The notes: generated from the sequence alone by a model not told the origin. Counted from the stretch's first letter, positions 1 to 4,927 are shown. The stretch is DNA of 5,288 nucleotides from Endomicrobium sp. (GCA_031262135.1 JAISIG010000047.1:1-5288); one strand, 5' to 3'. Numbers and translations are program-made.

Positions 1-119
1 AAATATTAAAAATTTCAAAAAAGAATTACAAACATTTTACTTTGAAATAAAAGACAAAGGAATACAAAATTTTCTAAACAACATATACAATAATCAAAAC
101 ACAAAACATTCATTCCAAT
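1..119. repeat. Terminal redundancy, left copy (circular molecule)
   Basis: Bases 1-119 are identical to 5170-5288, with matching ceasing only because the window ends. The helicase frame is continuous when the two copies are merged. The simplest reading is a circular molecule of 5,169 bp cut open inside the helicase gene, not a biological terminal repeat. Confidence 0.93.
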
Positions 120-1168
120 TATTTCAAAACTACTTATCAAATATTTTATGGAATATAGATCCAACAGAAATTACCAAATCATCAATAAAACTAATATATT
201 GGATAACATTCATAATAAAAAGACTGCAAGGAGAAACTTATAAAACCTACCCTTCATCAATATTACTATTCTATGATTCAGGAGGAACAGGAAAATCATA
301 CACATGCGACACTATACTAGAAACATTCAATGAATTAGGATTATCCACACAAACAGCAGGTTTTCAAATATTAAAAAATAACTTCGACTATCCAGACAGA
401 GAAATGTACACAATGTTCTACATGGACGAAGCAGGAAAACTAAAAGGAAACGATCCACAACAAAACAACATGATAGATAATAGACCATATATAAGCGAAC
501 TTAAAGGAAAGGATATAAAAATAAAACAAACAAACATGATACTCTTTGGTTCAACAAACGATAAAGTCTACGGGGAAAATATTAGAAGATATTCAGTCAT
601 AAACTGGGGTAAAGTAATTCAAAAAGTCGGAGAACTAAAAGACAATCCTAATGATCCAAATTATACAAATCTCAAATCAGACAAAATTATAAAAAAATCA
701 TTAAAAGAACTAATTAAAATGATAACAACATTCAAATTTTCTTTATACGCAGGACACATAGAATCTGAAACACAAGAAAATACACAAAATGAAGAAAACC
801 TAGATTTACTATATGAAATAATCTTAATTTCAAAAGAAACCAACTGTATCAGAGTAGCATCAATAATAGAACTAGCAGACAAACGCAACCACAATTATCA
901 ATACAACAAAAAAAATATAATTAACCTATTAAAAAAAATTGTTTCCACTAAAACAAAACCACATCAAATATTATGGTGGACAGATAATAAACAAACAATA
1001 TTTAAAAGAACATTATATTTCTCATCAATTGAAGATATAAGCAATTTAACTTTAGAAAACTCATCTCAATATAAAAATTGGACATTAGAAGATTTATACA
1101 AATATTACACAACAGGAGAAAGACCAAATAAACCAACAAAAGAAACACAAAAAGAAGAACAACCTTAA
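1..1168 (+). CDS. Superfamily 3 (SF3) DNA helicase, 3' part (continues across the circle junction from 4928)
   Basis: This is the larger part of a 469-residue replicative helicase; position 2 starts codon 82 of the gene that begins at 4928. The SF3 motifs appear in order: Walker A DSGGTGKS (residues 173-180), Walker B MFYMDEA (about 219-225), a B'-like stretch with ELKGKD (about 247-252), motif C ILFGSTN ending in Asn267, and an arginine-finger pair RR (276-277) in NIRRYSVINW. In this family such proteins form hexameric ATPases that unwind DNA at replication forks. The first residue of the A motif is Asp where Gly or Ala is more usual. About 170 residues precede the ATPase, with no primase or HUH motif that I can see. 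The tail (KNWTLEDLYKYYTTGE, 439-454) is matched by the 31-aa gene at 2227. It ends with TAA. SF3 assignment is firm; its closest relatives are unknown. Confidence 0.9.
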   Translation, partial: NIKNFKKELQTFYFEIKDKGIQNFLNNIYNNQNTKHSFQLFQNYLSNILWNIDPTEITKSSIKLIYWITFIIKRLQGETYKTYPSSILLFYDSGGTGKSYTCDTILETFNELGLSTQTAGFQILKNNFDYPDREMYTMFYMDEAGKLKGNDPQQNNMIDNRPYISELKGKDIKIKQTNMILFGSTNDKVYGENIRRYSVINWGKVIQKVGELKDNPNDPNYTNLKSDKIIKKSLKELIKMITTFKFSLYAGHIESETQENTQNEENLDLLYEIILISKETNCIRVASIIELADKRNHNYQYNKKNIINLLKKIVSTKTKPHQILWWTDNKQTIFKRTLYFSSIEDISNLTLENSSQYKNWTLEDLYKYYTTGERPNKPTKETQKEEQP

Positions 1169-1186
1169 TTCGCTCAACAAAACAAA

Positions 1187-1224
1187 AAATTTAGCAATAA
1201 CAGAAATTTAGCAATAACAGAAAT
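1187..1224 (+). repeat. Tandem 17-bp direct repeat, 2.2 copies (iteron-like)
   Basis: The unit AAATTTAGCAATAACAG occurs twice head to tail (1187-1203 and 1204-1220), followed by the first four bases of a third copy. It lies 18 bp after the helicase stop. The length is in the usual range for plasmid iterons, but two copies are few and no iteron-type Rep is encoded. It could also be a simple duplication. Confidence 0.75.
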
Positions 1225-1379
1225 AAATTATAATTAATTAATTTAATAAATTCATTAACAAAAATTTTAAACTTCTAAACAAACTAAATTCAGAAGATTC
1301 TAAAAACAACAGGTTTACATTAACATAAACATTAAAAAATAAAATTTATAATATATCTCAAAACTACATCAAAAAAAAT

Positions 1380-1508
1380 ATGATGCATGCATTTAAAAAT
1401 AAAAATAAAAAAAATATAAAAACCAGATTATTAGATTATTTAAATCACACTGTTTGCTATAATAAATTAAGTTACATTGAAACAAACTTAAATTCTTGGG
1501 GAAAATAA
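1380..1508 (+). CDS. Possible 42-aa small protein (weak)
   Basis: An open frame starts with two ATG codons (1380 and 1383) and ends in TAA at 1506-1508. The product has a Lys/Asn-rich start followed by a more protein-like half (RLLDYLNHTVCYNKL). I recognise no family. No ribosome binding site precedes the start, and the extended -10 promoter at 1455-1463 lies inside it. In DNA this AT-rich a frame of 42 codons is uncommon but not rare by chance. It could be a real small gene, a decayed remnant, or noise. Confidence 0.2.
   Translation: MMHAFKNKNKKNIKTRLLDYLNHTVCYNKLSYIETNLNSWGK
1455..1463 (+). promoter_or_regulatory. Extended -10 promoter (TGCTATAAT)
   Basis: A perfect TATAAT (1458-1463) is preceded by TG one base away, the extended -10 form that can work without a good -35. 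The hexamer 17 bp upstream (ATTATT) is poor. Transcription would start near 1470 and give a leader of about 200 bases before the 50-aa gene. It is the best promoter candidate for the small-gene chain 1667-2322. Confidence 0.5.
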
Positions 1509-1666
1509 AACAAACTATTTTAAAAATACAAATAATATAATTCAAATATTATTAATACTTGTAATACTAAATTATGCCATAACATTTATAGATAATATTA
1601 ATATTTAATATAAATTATACAATTATCAATAACTTCTATAAAAATAATTTAAATGGAGGAAGATTA

Positions 1667-1819
1667 ATAACAAAAAAATCACAATACGAAGATATTAAAA
1701 AATTTAAAGAACTTAAACTTAATACCTTAACTGAAGAATTAAAAGAATTCAATATATACTACTTTAATAATAATAATACTAATTCAAATATTACTTCGGA
1801 GAATAACAACAATGAATAA
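1667..1819 (+). CDS. Hypothetical 50-aa protein with apparent AUA start
   Basis: The frame begins with a ribosome binding site GGAGG (1655-1659) followed, 7 bases later, by ATA at 1667. No ATG, GTG or TTG occurs in this frame between the previous in-frame stop (TAG, 1589-1591) and the stop at 1817-1819. The start is therefore AUA, a rare initiator one base change from AUG, or the start codon has been lost. The stop overlaps the start of the 140-aa gene (ATGAATAA), which suggests translational coupling and supports a real gene. The product is Lys/Glu-rich and probably helical in its first half (KKFKELKLNTLTEELKEF), then Asn-rich to the end. It loosely resembles the tails of the helicase and the 31-aa protein (L...YYF then Asn). 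No family is recognised. Confidence 0.5.
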   Translation: MTKKSQYEDIKKFKELKLNTLTEELKEFNIYYFNNNNTNSNITSENNNNE

Positions 1820-2234
1820 TGTAAAATTAATAGCAAAAATAATACAATCTTGTAAAAACGAAGTAATGAAAATTAACAAAGAAATATTAAGTTCAACTGG
1901 AACCTATAAAGAAAAACATGAAAAATATTATACAGGAGGAATAGGAAAAACTAACGAAGATCATTATAATACAATGCTTACTTCATACGATGTTTGGAGC
2001 GGAGAAGCTTACATATTATGGATACAATATGCAACCGATGGACTCTACCTTAACGCAGCTTTAAATGCTACAGAAAAGCAGACCAATAGCTGCGGAAAAC
2101 TTTGGGATCTTATGGTAAGTACTAATCATTACATCATGCATCCTAAAAAATTTACAAACATACAAAAAATAAGAAAATATTTATACCTTATTTCCAAATT
2201 ACAACAAAATATAGAAAAAAGTAAACATGAATAA
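1812..2234 (+). CDS. Hypothetical 140-aa protein
   Basis: The ATG at 1812 follows GGAG (1798-1801) with 10 bases between and lies inside the end of the 50-aa gene, so translation may be coupled. I do not recognise the family. The protein looks soluble and mostly helical: a basic N-terminal helix with a Cys (residues 1-25), a Tyr/Gly-rich middle, a Trp- and aromatic-rich core (about 60-100, VWSGEAYILWIQYA), and a Lys-rich C-terminal helix (115-140). There is no signal peptide or membrane segment. GGIGKT (42-47) only resembles a P-loop. The last codons overlap the next ATG (2227). Its place in a chain of tightly overlapping genes suggests one transcript. It could be an accessory or structural protein; nothing in the sequence decides. 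Confidence 0.8.
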   Translation: MNNVKLIAKIIQSCKNEVMKINKEILSSTGTYKEKHEKYYTGGIGKTNEDHYNTMLTSYDVWSGEAYILWIQYATDGLYLNAALNATEKQTNSCGKLWDLMVSTNHYIMHPKKFTNIQKIRKYLYLISKLQQNIEKSKHE

Positions 2235-2322
2235 AATTCAAAAAACCAGTCCAACTAAGAACTGGTCTTTTGATTATCTATGTCAATATTATTTTGGTGA
2301 GAAGAATAACAATGATACATAA
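2227..2322 (+). CDS. Hypothetical 31-aa protein matching the helicase C-terminal tail
   Basis: A short frame starts at ATG 2227, overlapping the 140-aa gene stop in the sequence ATGAATAA, the same junction found upstream at 1812-1819. It has no ribosome binding site of its own, so coupling with the gene before it is likely. Residues 11-25, KNWSFDYLCQYYFGE, align with the helicase tail KNWTLEDLYKYYTTGE (codons at 1073-1120). Identities are K, N, W, L, Y, Y, G and E, with similar residues between. The codons differ at many places (AAG AAC against AAA AAT, GGT GAG against GGA GAA). Similarity at protein level with different codons is good evidence that this frame is, or was, translated. It may be a free peptide that binds the helicase's partner, or a remnant of a duplicated tail. 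Confidence 0.5.
   Translation: MNKIQKTSPTKNWSFDYLCQYYFGEKNNNDT
2245..2271 (+). terminator. Terminator-like hairpin inside the 31-aa gene
   Basis: ACCAGT (2245-2250) and ACTGGT (2261-2266) form a perfect 6-bp stem with a 10-base loop, followed by CTTTT. An A-run precedes it. This would do as a weak rho-independent terminator for the 50/140-aa genes, though four Ts is short. It lies wholly within the 31-aa frame, so it may attenuate that gene, or the frame may be fortuitous. Confidence 0.45.
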
Positions 2323-2379
2323 ATTATAATAGAGTAATTAATAATAACAAATTAAAACTTTAATATCAAAGGAGGAAGT

Positions 2380-2655
2380 ATGTTAACACAACATTGCAGC
2401 AACAAAGATTGTAAACGCAACAATATGGCCATAAAAGCTCAAAAAATGATCATAGGATTATTATTGCTAGTAAGCGGAATAATAATGATACAATGCCTTA
2501 CAGGTTGTACAAATAAAAATGTTCATAAAGCACATAAAACCATTACAACAAGAGACCACAAAGACAATAGAGACAATAAAGTAAGAGACTTAGACCAAGT
2601 TATGGGATCAGATGACAATGTAAAATCTACTAACGAAGAATTAGTAGAAGTTTAA
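2380..2655 (+). CDS. Small predicted lipoprotein, 91 aa
   Basis: The ATG at 2380 follows a strong ribosome binding site AAAGGAGG (2368-2375). Residues 16-42 look like a lipoprotein signal: Lys residues, a hydrophobic stretch (IIGLLLLVSGIIMI) and a perfect lipobox LTGC, so signal peptidase II would cut before Cys43, which would be lipidated. The mature part is about 49 residues, His/Lys/Asp-rich and highly charged, probably disordered, facing outward on the membrane. The first 15 residues, with CSNKDCKRN, make an unusually long start; ATG at residue 16 is an alternative but lacks its own ribosome binding site. A perfect TATAAT lies at 2325-2330 without a convincing -35. Possible roles are host-surface change, superinfection exclusion or lysis, none shown. 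No family is recognised. Confidence 0.8.
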   Translation: MLTQHCSNKDCKRNNMAIKAQKMIIGLLLLVSGIIMIQCLTGCTNKNVHKAHKTITTRDHKDNRDNKVRDLDQVMGSDDNVKSTNEELVEV

Positions 2656-2684
2656 TAGAAGTTTAATAGAAGTTTAATAGAAGT
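2645..2684 (+). repeat. Tandem 11-bp direct repeat, 3.6 copies
   Basis: The unit AGAAGTTTAAT repeats without error from 2645 to 2684. The first copy contains the end and the TAA stop (2653-2655) of the lipoprotein gene; the rest are non-coding. Because 11 is not a multiple of 3, each copy shifts the frame. It may be a slippage product or a small set of protein-binding iterons at the edge of the structured region. Confidence 0.85.
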
Positions 2685-2710
2685 AAAATAATAAAATTAA
2701 GATAGAACAC

Positions 2711-2726
2711 TTTTACTTCCGTAAAA
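2711..2726. repeat. Hairpin TTTTAC-TTCC-GTAAAA
   Basis: This is a perfect 6-bp stem with a TTCC loop. Thirteen bases of it (2714-2726) recur in reverse complement at 4903-4915, just upstream of the helicase start. Confidence 0.7.
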
Positions 2727-2727
2727 C

Positions 2728-2757
2728 TGAAATCTATTGAAATCTATCAAAGTAGAT
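2728..2757. repeat. 10-bp tandem repeat with inverted repeat
   Basis: TGAAATCTAT occurs twice in tandem (2728-2737, 2738-2747). The second copy's ATCTA (2742-2746) forms an inverted repeat with TAGAT (2753-2757) around a 6-base loop. It resembles a small protein-binding site. Confidence 0.6.
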
Positions 2758-2803
2758 AATACTCCCCATTCGGGTCTCTGCTTAAAGCCTTAAAAGACGC
2801 TAC

Positions 2804-2821
2804 GTGATTCTTCCGAATCAC
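2804..2821. repeat. Hairpin GTGATTC-TTCC-GAATCAC
   Basis: This is a perfect 7-bp stem with a TTCC loop. No T-run follows on either side, so a terminator is unlikely. Its right arm leads directly into the element shared with 4868-4892. Confidence 0.75.
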
Positions 2822-2838
2822 TATTACCGACAAACAAC
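2816..2838 (+). repeat. Imperfect direct repeat, copy 1 (pairs with 4868-4892)
   Basis: In order, the blocks AATC, ACTAT, AC, CGACAAA and AAC are shared with 4868-4892; 21 of these 23 bases match, with small gaps. Both copies lie in intergenic DNA on the same strand. It may be a recognition site for the initiator. Confidence 0.5.
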
Positions 2839-2866
2839 TTGCCATTAAAGAAATAAGGAGATAAAT

Positions 2867-3286
2867 ATGATAGTAAAAGGATTAGAATTGACAGAAGGCC
2901 TTGAACCATTCGACGACAAAACATTAAAAGAATTAAACAAACAAGTAGAATTTGATAAAGATTTTATATGGACTACAAAAGAAGGAGAAACAGCAAGAAC
3001 TCCATATGAAAGATTCACACATTCACATACAAGATTATGTAAAGATCCAAGAGATCTTAAAGCTCTTAAAAGATTCGAAACTGAACTTAACATCTATTAC
3101 AAAAATTTATCAGAAAACGAGAAACAAAAAAAAATTAGCAAAGCAATGGAATGGGCTCAATATACAATACAAAATGATTATGAATACTGCTGCCATAAAG
3201 AAGGACATCCTTTATGCAAATACCCAGACACAAGTGGGGCTCGAAGAATGATGCAACAACTTAAAAGAGGATTGTATGATTACTGA
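2867..3286 (+). CDS. Hypothetical 139-aa protein
   Basis: The ATG at 2867 follows AAGGAG (2855-2860) at a good 6-base distance. I recognise no family. The protein appears soluble and largely helical, with an acidic N-terminal part (1-35), a charged helical middle (about 55-105), and a C-terminal cluster of Cys/His residues (C108, C109, H110, H114, C117) that could bind a metal, followed by a basic helix (ARRMMQQLKRG). It lacks a signal peptide and membrane segments. Its TGA stop overlaps the end of the oppositely oriented initiator gene by 7 bp, so the two transcripts converge. A small DNA-binding, copy-control or replication accessory protein is plausible, given a basic end and its neighbours, but this is inference. 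Confidence 0.82.
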   Translation: MIVKGLELTEGLEPFDDKTLKELNKQVEFDKDFIWTTKEGETARTPYERFTHSHTRLCKDPRDLKALKRFETELNIYYKNLSENEKQKKISKAMEWAQYTIQNDYEYCCHKEGHPLCKYPDTSGARRMMQQLKRGLYDY

Positions 3287-4728
3287 TCATCAATATACTC
3301 ACCCTTATCATAAACATCAGCAATCTCTAATTCTAAAGTAGAACGAGTATCTCGAATATCATAAATAGGAAGCGCGTCTGGATCATAATCTGGATGCGCT
3401 TTCTTATATTCCTCAATACGCAATTGACGCTGACGGATATTATCAATAGCTAATTCACGAGAAACACGATTTTGTAAAGATAAATACTTAGCCATCACAA
3501 CCTTAGATTTCAAATTAGGACGAAAAACATTAATATACCTACGAACATAAATTACATTATCATATAACAATTTAGAACCACCATACCTTCTAAACTCTAC
3601 ATCATCTTCCACCATATACAACCGAGGATTTTTAACCGTACCAGCACGATATTCTCTAGGATTCAAACCATAACAAATATGAGTATTAACATAATATTTA
3701 ACAGCTTCATATATAGAATAAAAAATAATATTTGGATGAATCCTATCAAGAATATCTGGGATCGTCAACAAATCATAAACAGCTACTTTAGAACGCGACA
3801 AACTTCCTAAAACCTTAAATTTATTATACAAATACGAACTAATACCAATATTTTTTACATAAGGTTTAACAGAATTATCAGAAACATAAATATAAGTCTT
3901 ATTAAAAGGAACTTTAAAACCAGAAGACCTCCATTCATCAAAATGAGACTTAGCAAAATTCATAGATGTCTTAGAAAACATAGGCTTAAGATTATACTTC
4001 TTAATATGTTTAGTAATTTCCGGTTTAATCTTATGTTTTAACAAATAACCTGCAAGATAATTGCCTGTAGGATCTCGAAGATATTCAACAGTTATATAAC
4101 CATTATAAGAATTACAAGAATATTTATTAAATTGCAAACCATCAGACATAGGAGTAGCAACATAACCACCACTCTTAGTCTTACGACATATAGGACCAGC
4201 ATAAGATTTAAATTCGATAACCTCTGGACGATATTTCCTATACCACAAAGATCGCAAAAAAGATCCAAATTCCAACAAAACTTCCCGACGATTCTTATTA
4301 CGATACTCATCCATATCATACAATCCAGGAACAATTAACAATACATGATAATGAGGACGATTTGTACTACCACCATATTCAGCAGTATAATGATATTTTA
4401 TAGAACGAAAAGGATAGACACGTCTATCCGAAGAATCACAATAATAATAATCCTTCAATCTCTTAATAAATTCAGAAATATCAGGTTGATACAAACTTCC
4501 TACCTTAGAAGGAAATCCATTACCATCACACAAATGAACACCATTATAAGTAAGAGTAACTAAAAAAGAAGTATCTCTAGGAGAATTACACACCTCTACA
4601 AATATACGATCTCGTAATTCCATAGTCTTAACCACCAAACAAGGAAGACATTTACGACAACGACCTATCATAGTAGCATTATTAGGTAACTTTATAGTAA
4701 CAGGATACTTACAACTATAATTTTTCAT
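3280..4728 (-). CDS. Rolling-circle replication initiator, HUH endonuclease, microvirus VP4 / phiX174 protein A-like
   Basis: This 482-residue protein should nick the origin, join itself to the 5' end by a tyrosine, and start rolling-circle replication. Evidence, numbered from ATG 4728: a Cys pattern near the start (C6, then CRKCLPC with C24, C27, C30), as in gokushovirus VP4; motif I FLVTLTYN (55-62); the HUH motif PHYHVLL (His126 and His128); and motif III YLAGYLLK with Tyr224, Tyr228 and Lys231, the paired-tyrosine arrangement of phiX174 protein A. The C-terminal 250 residues have no motif I know and end in an acidic tail. The length is larger than the roughly 250-350 residues I expect for gokushovirus VP4. 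The start is uncertain: TTG at 4782 would add 18 residues, but the family usually begins close to the first Cys, favouring ATG 4728. Neither start has a ribosome binding site. Arginine is mostly CGT/CGA here and AGA in plus-strand genes, following the strand skew. Confidence 0.9.
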   Translation of the reverse strand: MKNYSCKYPVTIKLPNNATMIGRCRKCLPCLVVKTMELRDRIFVEVCNSPRDTSFLVTLTYNGVHLCDGNGFPSKVGSLYQPDISEFIKRLKDYYYCDSSDRRVYPFRSIKYHYTAEYGGSTNRPHYHVLLIVPGLYDMDEYRNKNRREVLLEFGSFLRSLWYRKYRPEVIEFKSYAGPICRKTKSGGYVATPMSDGLQFNKYSCNSYNGYITVEYLRDPTGNYLAGYLLKHKIKPEITKHIKKYNLKPMFSKTSMNFAKSHFDEWRSSGFKVPFNKTYIYVSDNSVKPYVKNIGISSYLYNKFKVLGSLSRSKVAVYDLLTIPDILDRIHPNIIFYSIYEAVKYYVNTHICYGLNPREYRAGTVKNPRLYMVEDDVEFRRYGGSKLLYDNVIYVRRYINVFRPNLKSKVVMAKYLSLQNRVSRELAIDNIRQRQLRIEEYKKAHPDYDPDALPIYDIRDTRSTLELEIADVYDKGEYIDDQ

Positions 4729-4734
4729 AAAAGA

Positions 4735-4763
4735 ATTATAATAAATCAAATTGTAAGACGCAA
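4735..4763 (-). promoter_or_regulatory. Promoter for the initiator gene, giving a nearly leaderless mRNA
   Basis: Read on the minus strand, TTGCGT (4758-4763) and a perfect TATAAT (4735-4740) are 17 bp apart. The -10 box ends only 6 bases before ATG 4728, so transcription would begin at or next to the start codon. This would explain the missing ribosome binding site. The -35 matches only its TTG. A perfect TTGACA at 4777-4782 lacks a well-spaced -10. Confidence 0.5.
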
Positions 4764-4829
4764 CTCTTGTTTTAATTGTCAAGTGTATTTATATAAGAGT
4801 GATATAACCTTAGTATATATCCCCATAGG

Positions 4830-4858
4830 TTGCTTATTTTAAAGAAATATACTACAAT
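4830..4858 (+). promoter_or_regulatory. Promoter for the helicase gene
   Basis: TTGCTT (4830-4835) and TACAAT (4853-4858) are 17 bp apart. The start of transcription would be near 4865, giving a leader of about 60 bases that contains the CCTAC/GTAGG repeats. Confidence 0.5.
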
Positions 4859-4867
4859 TTTCCCTAC

Positions 4868-4892
4868 AATCCTACTATACGACGACAAAAAC
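4868..4892 (+). repeat. Imperfect direct repeat, copy 2 (pairs with 2816-2838)
   Basis: It shares AATC, ACTAT, AC, CGACAAA and AAC, in that order, with 2816-2838. It forms the left arm and loop of the hairpin in the helicase leader. The two copies flank the 139-aa and initiator genes. Confidence 0.5.
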
Positions 4893-4902
4893 AGTAGGAA
4901 TA

Positions 4903-4915
4903 TTTTACGGAAGTA
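4903..4915 (+). repeat. 13-bp element TTTTACGGAAGTA, inverted copy at 2714-2726
   Basis: This exact 13-base match in opposite orientation links the helicase leader to the structured region after the lipoprotein gene. A chance match of this length is possible in a circle of this size, so it carries weight mainly because both copies sit beside the other shared repeat. Confidence 0.55.
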
Positions 4916-4927
4916 GGAGAAAACACA

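Larger units (their letters stand above)
1169..1666. other. Long AT-rich intergenic region
   Basis: This stretch of almost 500 bp separates the helicase from the small-gene chain. It is extremely AT-rich. It holds a 17-bp tandem repeat (1187-1224), a 10-bp palindrome ATGCATGCAT (1383-1392), an 8-bp tandem AGATTATT (1425-1440), an extended -10 promoter (1455-1463), a 12-bp palindrome AATATTAATATT (1594-1605) and one weak 42-codon frame (1380-1508). No rho-independent terminator with a GC stem and a T-run follows the helicase stop. Low melting stability plus repeats would suit an origin or unwinding element, but nothing proves it. Confidence 0.6.
2685..2866. other. Structured intergenic region, candidate replication origin
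   Basis: This 180-bp gap is clearly richer in G+C than its surroundings and full of structure: two hairpins with the same TTCC loop, a 10-bp tandem repeat with an inverted repeat, and elements shared with the control region near 4870-4915. No open frame fits it. A double- or single-strand origin, or a structured RNA upstream of the 139-aa gene, are all possible. Confidence 0.5.
4863..4918 (+). repeat. Double inverted repeat in the helicase leader, overlapping the ribosome binding site
   Basis: CCTAC occurs at 4863-4867 and 4871-4875; GTAGG at 4894-4898 and 4913-4917. The best arms are TCCTACT (4870-4876) with AGTAGGA (4893-4899), a 7-bp stem with a 16-base loop, or with the second AGTAGGA (4912-4918), which covers part of the helicase ribosome binding site. 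The set could be an operator, an RNA switch, or initiator-binding hairpins. Confidence 0.65.

Noticed and set aside
341..349. Perfect DnaA box TTATCCACA
   Set aside because: It is a single copy inside the helicase coding sequence with no second box nearby; one such 9-mer by chance in this circle is not surprising.
661..894. Minus-strand open frame of 77 codons
   Set aside because: It lies entirely opposite the helicase gene, has no ribosome binding site and its product shows no protein-like pattern.
1593..1601. TAATATTAA, one base from the CRESS nonanucleotide TAATATTAC
   Set aside because: It lies in extremely AT-rich DNA, inside a simple palindrome but without a GC stem, and the initiator is of microvirus type, not CRESS type.
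1932..1955. GGIGKT in the 140-aa protein as a Walker A motif
   Set aside because: The leading Gly of a P-loop is absent, there is no Walker B, and the protein is too short for a P-loop ATPase.
2685..2866. tRNA or other known RNA gene
   Set aside because: There is no cloverleaf, no T-arm consensus in a proper place and no 3' acceptor pairing; only isolated hairpins are visible.
2952..3251. Plus-strand frame of 99 codons inside the 139-aa gene
   Set aside because: It is a +1 shadow of a gene that has a good ribosome binding site; its own start has none.
4092..4563. Several frames opposite or alongside the initiator gene
   Set aside because: They are low-complexity shadows (runs of Ile, Leu, Thr) of the well-supported HUH gene.
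4783..4823. Minus-strand 15-codon leader frame (ATG about 4825 ending in TGA that overlaps the TTG at 4782)
   Set aside because: It has no ribosome binding site, is very short, and the TTG it would couple to is not the favoured initiator start.
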